The notes beneath the pieces are model-generated. The model was not told where the DNA came from and ran no database searches. It worked only from the letters and a program-made list of their open reading frames with translations. A program made the position numbers and the translations under genes. Below are positions 52,104-60,470 of a DNA stretch of 64,000 bases, piece after piece. This DNA comes from Izhakiella capsodis. GTDB taxonomy: Bacteria > Pseudomonadota > Gammaproteobacteria > Enterobacterales > Enterobacteriaceae. The number at the start of each line of letters is the position of its first letter. Position 1 is the first letter of the stretch. The stretch spans positions 375,972-439,971 of the forward strand of contig NZ_FOVC01000002.1 in NCBI RefSeq assembly GCF_900115045.1, given 5' to 3'.

Positions 52104-53751
52104 GTGTTCAAAAATACTAAAATTATTTTTGGTATAACTGCCGTGCTGTTCATCTCTGGCTTAATGTGGTTTTGTATCGCTGCTCTCTATTACACCGCAT
52201 TCGATAATGACAGAGTGAATTTCCTTAATAAATAGAAGCTTAGTCTACAGCAGCAAGAGATCAGCGATAGTTTTCAATCGCTGATCATAACGCCAGTTGC
52301 GGTGAGGCACGTGGCGATCCGCTTTCTTAAAAACTCAGGCAATTCTGCAACCGCGTCTCAGGTGGACCTCGATGATTTGCTGCAAAAAACCAACGCTACT
52401 TATGAACATTCTGCTGGTTATTTCCGGGTATAAAAGGACACGGTAAAAATACTGCCACATACGCTCTTGAAGAAAAAAAGATCCAGCAGGCATATCCTAC
52501 AATGCTCGGGGTGACGAAAAGCTCGATTGCTTTCTTGCGAGAGCAGAATTACACCGCCTATGGTAACCTGGACGCACATAAGGGCCAGAATGATCTCGTA
52601 ATGGCATACCACAGTTGGTGGCTAAAAAAAACAATCAGTTGTAGTAAGCGGCATCTCATGAAAATTTAAAGAGTTTTGATCAGATGAAATGAATTTTATG
52701 CGCGATTGCACTGATTCTGATTTTCCTTATTCTGGTTATCTACGTGGGTATCAGACAGATACTTTTTACCCCACTTAAGCAGATTACCGGGCACATTAAA
52801 GCGATTACCGCTGGCGAACTGACCTGTCAGATGGGAGACGGTGGTCGTAGCGAAATGGGGCAACTGCTCAGCATGTTGAAAAACATGCTGAATTCATTGA
52901 TTACCACCGTCGGTGCGGTTCGTGAAAGTGCCGATGCGATTTACTCCGGAGCCGGGGAAATCTCTGCTGGTTGTAACGATCTCTCGTCACGAACTGAAGA
53001 GCAGGCGGCTTCACTGGAGCAAACTGCTGCCAGCATGGAGCAGCTGTCTGCAACGGTTACGCTAAACACTGATAATGCGCAACAGGCCGCAGAGTTTGCC
53101 CGTGCCGCTTCTGCCACTGCCGAATCTGGCGGCACCGTGGTCAGTAGCGTTGTTACTACGATGCAGGAAATCACGGATAGCTCACAACAAATTTCCCAAA
53201 TTACAGCAGTGATCGATGAAATTGCCTTTCAGACCAATATTCTGGCGTTGAATGCTGCGGTTGAGTTCGCGCGAGCGGGTGAACAGGGGCGTGGCTTTGC
53301 CGTTGTCGCTGGTGAAGTCAGATCGCTGGCTGGTCGTAGCGCGGCGGCAGCGAAAGAAATTAAAAATCTGATCGATAAGTCTGTTAGCCGTGTAGGAACA
53401 AGATCGCAGCAGGTGAGTGCGGCTGGTGACGCAATGAAGGAGATTGTTGCAGCCGTCAAAAGAGTAACCAGCATAATGGTTGATATTGCTAGCGCATCAG
53501 GTGAACAACGCCGCGGAATTGAGCAGATCAGCCTTGCGGTATCTCAGATGGATACTGTGAATCAGCAAAATGTAGCGCTGGTGGAGGAGTCAGCGGGTGC
53601 AGCATCTACGCTGGAGTTCCAGGCAGGACAACTGCGTCAGGCCGTATCGGTCTTTCGTATTGATCCAAGCATTTCAGCTGGCTTCCCTGTAAGTAGTGTA
53701 GTGGAACATAACAAACAGTTGTCAGTAAATGCTCTGCTGCAACAACGGTAG
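52104..53751 (+). pseudogene. Decayed methyl-accepting chemotaxis protein
   Basis: A Tsr/Tar-type chemoreceptor broken by several changes. A GTG (52104) opens an N-terminus with a membrane segment (KIIFGITAVLFISGLMWFC); TAG at 52233 stops it, but the frame continues with receptor-like text to TAA at 52431. The ligand domain then goes on in another frame (52435-52668). Segment 2 (ALILIFLILVIYVGI), HAMP and the whole signalling domain are intact in a third frame to 53751: SRTEEQAASLEQTAASMEQL (methylation helix) and the hairpin tip IAFQTNILALNAAVE, followed by FARAGEQGRGF where AARAGEQGRGF is usual. It could yield a 335-aa fragment from a GTG at 52744, but as a receptor it is dead. Confidence 0.9.
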
Positions 53752-53933
53752 CTGGAACCAGCAATTCAGCGCAAAACTGAAAATCGTTTTGATTCTGCTG
53801 TTTAGTTGTGCGGCCAGCTTGATGAATTGTTCACACAATGCTGACGAAAATCGGATGGGAATACGGCGTAGTTTAACGAGCAGCTGCTTAAAATATGGTG
53901 CGAGCAGCATCCATGGCCGGGCTATTTGCCAAC

Positions 53934-54710
53934 TTAATAGTAATTCTGCCAGACAAATACCATCATTCCGCCCAGTGATAGCCAGGGGCCGAAAGCAAAA
54001 CGGCGCGGTGGTGGTTTCCTGCAAATTCCCGCCTTAGCAAGCAAAAATATCAGGGCGCCAGCACTTGCTATTATCAGCGCTATGGGCAGTGCTTTTGCGC
54101 CCAGCCAGGCCCCCAATGCGGCAAACAGTTTTATATCTCCACCCCCCAGCGCCACCTCTTTACGCCAACAGTACCAGATATCGGATGGCAGTCGTAGCAG
54201 CAAATATCCCGCGACGGCGCCAACAATTGCATCGGCAGGTGATAGCGTCTGGCCTGCGAGCGCGACGCGTAATAAACCCGCCCATAGTAGGGACAGAGTT
54301 AAGATGTCAGGTAGCAGATGGTGATCGATATCAATAATCGTCAGCACCAATAGCGTCCAGCCAAATAGCAGGGTTGTGAATATCATTTGCTCGTGTGCGT
54401 GGGACAAAACTGCAACCAGTAATGCAGTCAACAGGCTTAACAGTTCCATCGCCGGATAGCGATAGCTAATACGAACAGCGCAGTAGCGGCAGCGCCCGCG
54501 TAATATCAGCCAACTGAACAGTGGGATGAGGTCACGCCGTGTCAATAGGGTTTTGCAATGTGGGCAATGAGATCGCGGCGACGCCAGGTTAAGCTTTATT
54601 TCCGGATGCAATATCATGAGCGGCAGACGATAAATTACCAGATTGAAAAAGCTGCCAGCAGCAAGCGCCAGCAAGCTTAATGTTAGCCACCAAATCAGGT
54701 CGTGTTCCAT
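53934..54710 (-). CDS. Prepilin peptidase, A24 family (GspO/PilD-like)
   Basis: A 258-aa inner-membrane aspartic protease that cleaves and N-methylates type IV prepilins or type II pseudopilins. The N-terminal SFFNLVIYRLPLM is followed by a zinc-type cysteine set (CPHC and CRYC, about 49-77) linked to methyltransferase activity. The catalytic Asp residues lie in IDIDHHLLPD and GGGDIKLFAALGAWLG. About seven membrane segments. No pilin or secretion genes lie in the window, so its substrates are encoded elsewhere. It converges on the dead chemoreceptor. Confidence 0.9.
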   Translation of the reverse strand: MEHDLIWWLTLSLLALAAGSFFNLVIYRLPLMILHPEIKLNLASPRSHCPHCKTLLTRRDLIPLFSWLILRGRCRYCAVRISYRYPAMELLSLLTALLVAVLSHAHEQMIFTTLLFGWTLLVLTIIDIDHHLLPDILTLSLLWAGLLRVALAGQTLSPADAIVGAVAGYLLLRLPSDIWYCWRKEVALGGGDIKLFAALGAWLGAKALPIALIIASAGALIFLLAKAGICRKPPPRRFAFGPWLSLGGMMVFVWQNYY

Positions 54711-55080
54711 GATAACCCCGCTTATGAGAATCGACCTCAGCCTGCCTCTGGCCGGTTAAATATGCCAGCTAAAAGTCATGTTGCATGTAGCTTGCAGTGT
54801 GATCAGGGCGCTGGCTCGACATTCACGGAGAAAGCGCCACGCGCCGGCTTTTACAGGTTATTATGTTTGGCACAGACAGCGTAAATATAAACCTGTAATG
54901 GGATTACTGGTGATTATCCGTTGTGAGAGTGAGATGAAATCAAATTCGGATATTTGGGACACCGCTAAAAACAGGTGCGGCTGAACCGTTGATAAAAATT
55001 TATCGCAGCGGTTATCGCCTGAATGAAAATCAGCTACACTGCCATCCCCATATTTCATGGGGTTATCGAGGAACTATTTG
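54711..55080. other. Gap between prepilin peptidase and yjdM
   Basis: 370 bp holding the divergent control regions. A possible yjdM promoter is TTATCG (55012-55017), 17 bp, TACACT (55035-55040). A 68-codon open frame (54778-54984, +) has no family features and no ribosome binding site, and is not called. Confidence 0.35.
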
Positions 55081-55419
55081 ATGTCTGAATTACCACCATG
55101 CCCAAACTGTGCTTCTCCATATGCCTGGCAGGATGGGGAGCAGCTAAACTGCCCTGAATGTGGTCATGTCTGGTCGCCCTCAGAGGTAGCCAGCGTCGAT
55201 ACACCAGAGGTTCGTGATGCCAATGGCAATTTACTGGCCGATGGTGATTCCGTTACCGTAGTGAAGGACTTAAAAGTAAAAGGGAGCTCATCGGTTTTGA
55301 AGATTGGTACGCGGGTTAAGGGTATCCGTCTGGTTGAGGGGGATCACAATATCGACTGTAAAATTGATGGCTTTGGTCCGATGAAGTTGAAGTCTGAGTT
55401 TGTCAAAAAAATCAGTTAA
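55081..55419 (+). CDS. yjdM: YjdM (PhnA-type), zinc-ribbon protein
   Basis: A 112-aa protein: N-terminal zinc ribbon CPNC...CPECGHVW (residues 7-28), then a highly conserved C-terminal domain with DANGNLLADGDSVTVVKDLKVKG and KIDGFGPMKLKSEFVKK. Once called PhnA, it has no proven role in phosphonate use. The ATG at 55081 has GAGGAA in front. In E. coli yjdM lies beside the phn genes, far from mltB, so its place here is a difference. Confidence 0.93.
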   Translation: MSELPPCPNCASPYAWQDGEQLNCPECGHVWSPSEVASVDTPEVRDANGNLLADGDSVTVVKDLKVKGSSSVLKIGTRVKGIRLVEGDHNIDCKIDGFGPMKLKSEFVKKIS

Positions 55420-55529
55420 GTTAATCTTGTCTCGTTCCCATCCGCTTTTTTACCACCGGTTTTGATTGGTAAAGATGGCACAATGTCAGTCTTATTATTC
55501 CCGTAGCGTATTAAAAGTCTGGACAGAAA

Positions 55530-56342
55530 ATAAAGCGGCTGCGTTATGGTCTGGTGTGTTTAGCGAAGCCGGCCGCCGCCCTCGGTGACCAAGCATAACT
55601 GCACGATCTTGCAAAAGCCAACGCGGACGTTAATGATGAAACTCTGCGCATGCCGTGCCAACGGTAATCAAAGGGACTGGTATTGGCCTTTACGTTGCCT
55701 GGACGATAAATTTATTTTTATCAGTTTTAAATATTCTTATCAGGCAGCCGAAATCGGCACGGAGCCGCTCGTAAAGTCGGTTGTATTCAGCTAACGGATT
55801 GACTCAGTTATTGGTCCCAATAATGAAGTAGTGCTGCCACCTGGCCCAGTGAAAACTAACCGGGAAATAAAACCCGGCTTGATGATTGTATTGGGTGGCA
55901 GTTATATATCAGTAGAGGAAATGATGCGGCGCGTTGCCGGCTCTTGCGCTATTAATGGAATTTATGAACGTGCATATCAATGTAGGCGTGGCGACCACCA
56001 GGATAAAGTAACTACAACCATACCTTTGGTCTGATGGGACTTTAGCGTAGAAGGGGCGACGAAGTCGCTGATGGGCAGAGTCGAAATATGGGCAGGTGGT
56101 TGATGGTCTGCGCACTGGAATGCCTGTCCCTGCCCGGGGACGTTTATTGTGCAGTGAATTGTTAGCTATCTGAGCGATTCTATGCGCTTGCAGCCTGATG
56201 ATGTCATGATTATATAGCCGACTATCGCTCCAGGAGTTAAGATCCCGTACTTTTTGTTCGCCGGGCGTCCAATAGTTTGAGTGTTGAAGGCCATGTTGAA
56301 CGGTGCCTGCATGCTATTCAGGCGTACGCAGAGCGGGCTTAG
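55530..56342 (+). pseudogene. Decayed fumarylacetoacetate hydrolase (FAH)-family gene
   Basis: No full frame survives, but reading all forward frames in order rebuilds a FAH-family protein. It opens KRLRYG where the start codon is now ATA (55530), then LHDLAKANADVNDETLR, KFIFISFKYSYQAAEIGTEP, IDSVIGPNNEVVLPPGPVKT (family VGPNDPVVLPPGSxKTDWEVELG), RRVAGSCAINGIYERAYQ (family VNDVSERE), DEVADGQSRNM, IVSYLSDSMRLQPDDVMI (family SYLSxFMTLxPGDVI), APGVKIP and a tail ending ERA-TAG. At least five stops or frameshifts. The intact gene probably cleaved or hydrated a 2,4-diketo or ureidoglycolate-like substrate. Confidence 0.85.
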
Positions 56343-56457
56343 CTATGTATTGGAGCCTGATTTAACAATGTTGTAAAGTTTACGTCGCCTGCTTTCCTCT
56401 GGTTATATTGATGTTTTACTATGATGGTTATTTCTCTTGCTGGCACAGGGATATCCG

Positions 56458-57534
56458 ATGCGTTCGCTGCTTACCTCGTTCTTATTTATCTCGCTGCTCT
56501 CCGCCTGTAGCAATCCACCGAAACAGACGGCCCCCAAAGTTTATGGTAATCCTTTTAAGGGAGGGGGGCAGGGTATTCAGAATAGCGGCGTTTCACGCTT
56601 AAGCGGTGATTTTGCCGGTAATCCGGCAGCACAGGCTTTTGTAACCAGAATGGTCAATGAACAGGGTTACGATCGGGCGCAGCTTGAAAGTACGCTATCG
56701 GCAGCCAGACGCCTCGACTGGGTGCTGGATAATATGGATCGCCAGGCACCCACTTTTCAGGGGCCGGTTGGACCCAATGGCGCATGGCTTCGCTACCGCA
56801 AAAAATTCATCACGCCCGGTAATGTACAAAACGGCATTGCGTTTTGGGATCAGTATCAGGATGCGTTGAATCGCGCCTGGCAGATTTATGGTGTGCCGCC
56901 TGAGATCATCGTTGGGATTATCGGCGTTGAAACGCGATGGGGTCGCGTGATGGGGAAAACGCGTATTGTTGATGCGCTGGCAACGCTTGCCTTTGAGTAT
57001 CCGCGGCGGGGTAAGTATTTTGCCAGCGAGCTGGAAACTTTTATGCTGATGGCGCGTAAAGAAGGCGATAATGTTCTTGAACTACGCGGCTCTTTTGCCG
57101 GAGCAATGGGCTACGGACAGTTCATGCCGTCATCGTATCAGCAGTATGCCGTTGATTTTAACAACGACGGACATGCTAACTTATGGGACCCCGTTGATGC
57201 TATCGGCAGCGTAGCTCATTACTTCAGCAAACATGGCTGGATACCGGGAGCGACGGTAGCTGTGCCTGCTGCCGGTCAGGCTCCAAGGCTACAAAGCGGC
57301 TATGCTACCAAATACCTGCCTTCATCCTTAATTGCAGCTGGCCTTAAGCCACAGGCTCCACTGGGTAACGCTCAGCAGGTAAGCCTGCTTAAACTTGATA
57401 TGGGAGATTATTACCAGTACTGGTTTGGTCTGCCTAATTTTTATGCTATCACCCGCTATAATCACAGTACGCATTATGCCATGGCGGTGTGGCAATTAGG
57501 GCTGGCAGTACGTCAGGCGCGCGGAGCTGGTTAA
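56458..57534 (+). CDS. mltB: MltB, membrane-bound lytic murein transglycosylase B
   Basis: A 358-aa outer-membrane lipoprotein that cleaves peptidoglycan glycan strands. The signal peptide ends in lipobox LSAC (Cys17). The catalytic Glu158 is in IIGVETRWGRVMGKT; GAMGYGQFMPSSYQQYA and DGHANLWDPVDAIGSVAHYF are family motifs. The ATG at 56458 follows ACAGGG; an in-frame ATG 7 codons earlier would spoil the signal peptide. In E. coli the srl operon is divergent from it; here the decayed FAH gene lies upstream. Confidence 0.95.
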   Translation: MRSLLTSFLFISLLSACSNPPKQTAPKVYGNPFKGGGQGIQNSGVSRLSGDFAGNPAAQAFVTRMVNEQGYDRAQLESTLSAARRLDWVLDNMDRQAPTFQGPVGPNGAWLRYRKKFITPGNVQNGIAFWDQYQDALNRAWQIYGVPPEIIVGIIGVETRWGRVMGKTRIVDALATLAFEYPRRGKYFASELETFMLMARKEGDNVLELRGSFAGAMGYGQFMPSSYQQYAVDFNNDGHANLWDPVDAIGSVAHYFSKHGWIPGATVAVPAAGQAPRLQSGYATKYLPSSLIAAGLKPQAPLGNAQQVSLLKLDMGDYYQYWFGLPNFYAITRYNHSTHYAMAVWQLGLAVRQARGAG

Positions 57535-57904
57535 TTCCCGGCTGGATCAGTCTTAGCCTACCTAATGACTGAGGACGCGTCATATTTTTCCTGATGCGAG
57601 GGGCTTTCGATTGGGTCTTACGGTGAACAGATTAACGTTCTCTCCGCAGGCCTGGATTCAGAGCAGCAGACGGGATTTCTTACTGACGACCTGGCACAAC
57701 TGAGCACGGCCTATTCGTTACGTGAGGATAATCGTTATTTGTCAGCATTTCCCCCGGTTTTTATGGTTGCGTATCTCAGATGAAAGCTTTTTCCTGCGCC
57801 GCTTCCAGGATGGAATATGCCTCGCAAAACCTGAACGGTAGCGTAATTCTGCGCCTCAAAAATGTTACTCTATGGGTCGAGTGAAAGCGAAAATGGAGAG
57901 GGAT
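57535..57904. other. Gap between mltB and pncC
   Basis: 370 bp where E. coli has a short spacer. One stop-to-stop frame (57595-57780, +) translates to a protein-like stretch (SYGEQINVLSAGLDSEQQTG onward) without an ATG or GTG start. It may be a remnant; I cannot name it. No strong promoter or hairpin is seen. Confidence 0.35.
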
Positions 57905-58414
57905 ATGACCGACGAACAACTTGGTAATCTGAGCGCGGAAATTGGCAGATTATTACAGCGCCAGCATGCCAGCGTAGTAACTGCAGAGTCCTGTACCGGC
58001 GGAGGGATAGCCCGGATGCTTACCGCCACTCCGGGGAGTTCAGCGTGGTTTGGCTATGGTTTTGTCACTTATAGTAATGAAGCGAAGAAAAAACTGATTG
58101 GGGTGCAACAGGCAACGCTTGATACGTATGGTGCAGTCAGCGATGCGGTAGTGCTTGAGATGGCCCGGGGAGCGCTGAAAATCTCTGGCGCAAATTATGC
58201 TATTTCTGTCAGCGGTATCGCCGGACCTGACGGTGGAACGCCACAAAAACCGGTTGGCACCGTTTACTTTGGCTTTGCCACCAGCGTGGGAAAAAGTGAG
58301 GCTTGGCGTCAGCATTTGGTCGGCGACCGTCAGCAGATACGCCATCTGGCAACGGTCTGGGCGCTGCAAAATTTGCGTAAGCAAATTCTTGAAAATAAAC
58401 TTGATACTGTATGA
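57905..58414 (+). CDS. pncC: PncC, nicotinamide-nucleotide amidohydrolase
   Basis: A 169-aa CinA C-terminal-type enzyme that deamidates NMN to nicotinate mononucleotide in NAD salvage. Motifs: TAESCTGGGIARMLT, GSSAWFGYGFVTYSNEAKKKLIGV, GAVSDAVVLEMARGAL and ISGIAGPDGGTPQKPVGTVYFG variants. The ATG at 57905 follows GAGAGGG. Its stop codon lies inside the recA LexA box, as in E. coli. Confidence 0.95.
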   Translation: MTDEQLGNLSAEIGRLLQRQHASVVTAESCTGGGIARMLTATPGSSAWFGYGFVTYSNEAKKKLIGVQQATLDTYGAVSDAVVLEMARGALKISGANYAISVSGIAGPDGGTPQKPVGTVYFGFATSVGKSEAWRQHLVGDRQQIRHLATVWALQNLRKQILENKLDTV

Positions 58415-58428
58415 GCATACAGTATAAT
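58401..58428 (+). promoter_or_regulatory. recA promoter with LexA box
   Basis: TTGATA (58401-58406) and TATAAT (58423-58428) are 16 bp apart. The spacer is exactly the LexA box CTGTATGAGCATACAG (58407-58422), matching CTG-N10-CAG with strong symmetry. Bound LexA would block polymerase fully; SOS induction frees it. The arrangement equals that of E. coli recA. Confidence 0.96.
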
Positions 58429-58499
58429 CATCGGCAGTTGAATTTCACAGACGCAAAGGCACGCTACGTGCGCTTTATCCTGCATGATTAGGAGTTGAA

Positions 58500-59567
58500 A
58501 TGGCTATTGACGAAAACAAGCAAAAAGCATTGGCGGCTGCGCTGGGTCAGATTGAAAAACAGTTTGGCAAAGGCTCAATCATGCGTCTGGGTGAAGATCG
58601 CTCTATGGACGTTGAAACCATCTCAACTGGCTCACTGTCTCTGGATATCGCACTGGGAGCTGGCGGTCTACCGATGGGGCGGATCGTTGAAATTTACGGC
58701 CCGGAGTCATCCGGTAAAACGACGCTGACTTTGCAGGTTATTGCTGCTGCTCAGCGCAAAGGTAAAACTTGTGCATTTATTGACGCAGAGCACGCACTGG
58801 ATCCGGTCTACGCTAAAAAGCTGGGTGTAGATATTGATAATTTGCTTTGTTCTCAGCCTGATACCGGAGAACAGGCGCTGGAAATTTGTGATGCGTTGGC
58901 GCGCTCCGGTGCGGTTGATGTCATCATTGTCGACTCCGTAGCTGCGCTAACGCCGAAAGCGGAAATTGAAGGTGAGATTGGCGACTCACACATGGGTCTG
59001 GCAGCGCGCATGATGAGCCAGGCGATGCGCAAACTGGCTGGTAATCTTAAACAGTCTAATACGTTGCTAATCTTCATTAATCAGATTCGTATGAAGATCG
59101 GTGTAATGTTTGGTAATCCAGAAACTACTACCGGTGGTAATGCGCTGAAGTTTTATGCTTCAGTTCGCCTCGATATTCGCCGTATTGGCGCAATTAAAGA
59201 GGGTGATGAGGTTGTTGGTAGTGAAACCCGCGTCAAAGTGGTAAAAAACAAAGTTGCAGCGCCTTTTAAACAAGCTGAGTTCCAGATCATGTACGGAGAA
59301 GGGATCAACGTGCTGGGTGAAGTAGTCGATTTGGGTGTTAAGCATAAATTTATCGAAAAAGCAGGTGCATGGTATAGTTACAACGGTGATAAGATTGGCC
59401 AGGGTAAAGCTAACGCAATTAATTTCCTTAAGGATAATTCAGCTATCGCGACGGATATTGAAACGAAATTGCGTGAGCTACTGCTGAATAATCAGGATGA
59501 TAAAGCTGATTTTCCCGCTGAAGATTATGAAAAAGATGCAGCCGGAGAAACGCAGGAAGATTTCTGA
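58500..59567 (+). CDS. recA: RecA, recombinase and SOS co-protease
   Basis: A 355-aa recombinase. Walker A is GPESSGKTT (67-75); the Walker B region is VIIVDSVAAL; the L1/L2 DNA loops include EIGDSHMGLAARMMSQAMRKL and FGNPETTTGGNALKF. The acidic C-tail ends EDYEKDAAGETQEDF. It forms filaments on single-stranded DNA, drives strand exchange and triggers LexA self-cleavage. TAGGAG precedes the ATG. A terminator with likely read-through stands before recX. Confidence 0.98.
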   Translation: MAIDENKQKALAAALGQIEKQFGKGSIMRLGEDRSMDVETISTGSLSLDIALGAGGLPMGRIVEIYGPESSGKTTLTLQVIAAAQRKGKTCAFIDAEHALDPVYAKKLGVDIDNLLCSQPDTGEQALEICDALARSGAVDVIIVDSVAALTPKAEIEGEIGDSHMGLAARMMSQAMRKLAGNLKQSNTLLIFINQIRMKIGVMFGNPETTTGGNALKFYASVRLDIRRIGAIKEGDEVVGSETRVKVVKNKVAAPFKQAEFQIMYGEGINVLGEVVDLGVKHKFIEKAGAWYSYNGDKIGQGKANAINFLKDNSAIATDIETKLRELLLNNQDDKADFPAEDYEKDAAGETQEDF

Positions 59568-59636
59568 TATATAAACGATGTGCAGTCTGGCTGGCGTCGC
59601 CATCCCTGCTTTTGTCGTCAGTACTGATAGTGATAG

Positions 59637-59669
59637 CGGGTAAGGGAAATCCTTACCCGTTTGTTTTTA
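59637..59669 (+). terminator. recA terminator
   Basis: CGGGTAAGG (59637-59645) pairs with CCTTACCCG (59651-59659), followed by TTTGTTTTT. In E. coli the matching hairpin lets a fraction of transcripts reach recX. Confidence 0.9.
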
Positions 59670-59824
59670 TTAATTAGACCGCCTACCTAAATCTCATCCC
59701 CGTTTGCCTCATGAACAGGCGGTTATCACGATGGAATTTTGCCAAATTTTACGTTCAGAGGTTAAATTGAATCAAATGAGCATGAACGAATTGGCAGGTT
59801 TACAGAGCACACTGGAAGGCTATC

Positions 59825-60334
59825 ATGACCGCAACTGAGGCAAAAACACGGCTAAGTAGATTAACCGAGAAGGCCATGCGCGTACTGGCTCAGCGTGATC
59901 ATAGCGAAGCAGAACTACGGCGTAAGATGGTTCTTACTCCTCAGCATTCGCAGTTAGCTACCTGGCAAGATGTGGCAACCGGGCCGACCGATGAGGAAAT
60001 AGAAAAGGTCATTATCTGGTGTTATCAGCACAATTTTCTTGATGACAGCCGCTTTACTAAAAGCTTTATTGACGAACGTTCACGCAAAGGGTACGGCCCA
60101 CTGCGTATTAGAATAGAGCTGGACAAAAAAGGGATCAATCGTAGTCTCATCGAAGAAGCATTTACGGATTGTGGCATCGACTGGGCCCATCGTGCTGCCG
60201 AACTTGCCAGGCGTCGTTTCGGCCAACCACTGCCGAATGAGTTGAAAGAAAAAGCGAAATTACAGCGCTATCTGCTGGCGAGAGGTTTCTTTATGGAAGA
60301 TGTTCAGGGAATTTTTAGAAATTTTGATAATTGA
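59825..60334 (+). CDS. recX: RecX, RecA inhibitor
   Basis: A 169-aa helical-repeat protein that caps and blocks RecA filament growth. Motifs: KAMRVLAQRDHSEAELRRKM (first repeat), IIWCYQHNFLDDSRFTKSFIDERSR and GYGPLRIRIELDKKGI, then LARRRFG. It follows recA by 257 bp and is probably expressed by read-through and so also under SOS control. Confidence 0.95.
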   Translation: MTATEAKTRLSRLTEKAMRVLAQRDHSEAELRRKMVLTPQHSQLATWQDVATGPTDEEIEKVIIWCYQHNFLDDSRFTKSFIDERSRKGYGPLRIRIELDKKGINRSLIEEAFTDCGIDWAHRAAELARRRFGQPLPNELKEKAKLQRYLLARGFFMEDVQGIFRNFDN

Positions 60335-60470
60335 CGGTGAAGAAATTTTACTTCCCCCCGAAGAAAATTTATCTTATTCACCACTTTTAGTTCGTGCGGA
60401 CGGGACTGACAACCAGATCCAGATAAACAATGGCCCACGGACGGTATTTCAGCGTGACTTCAGGACTACT

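Noticed and set aside
54778..54984. 68-codon frame before yjdM
   Set aside because: Basic, low-complexity text without family or ribosome binding site.
60300..60470. 57-codon N-terminal extension of alaS overlapping recX
   Set aside because: The family N-terminus begins at the ATG at 60471, which has its own ribosome binding site.
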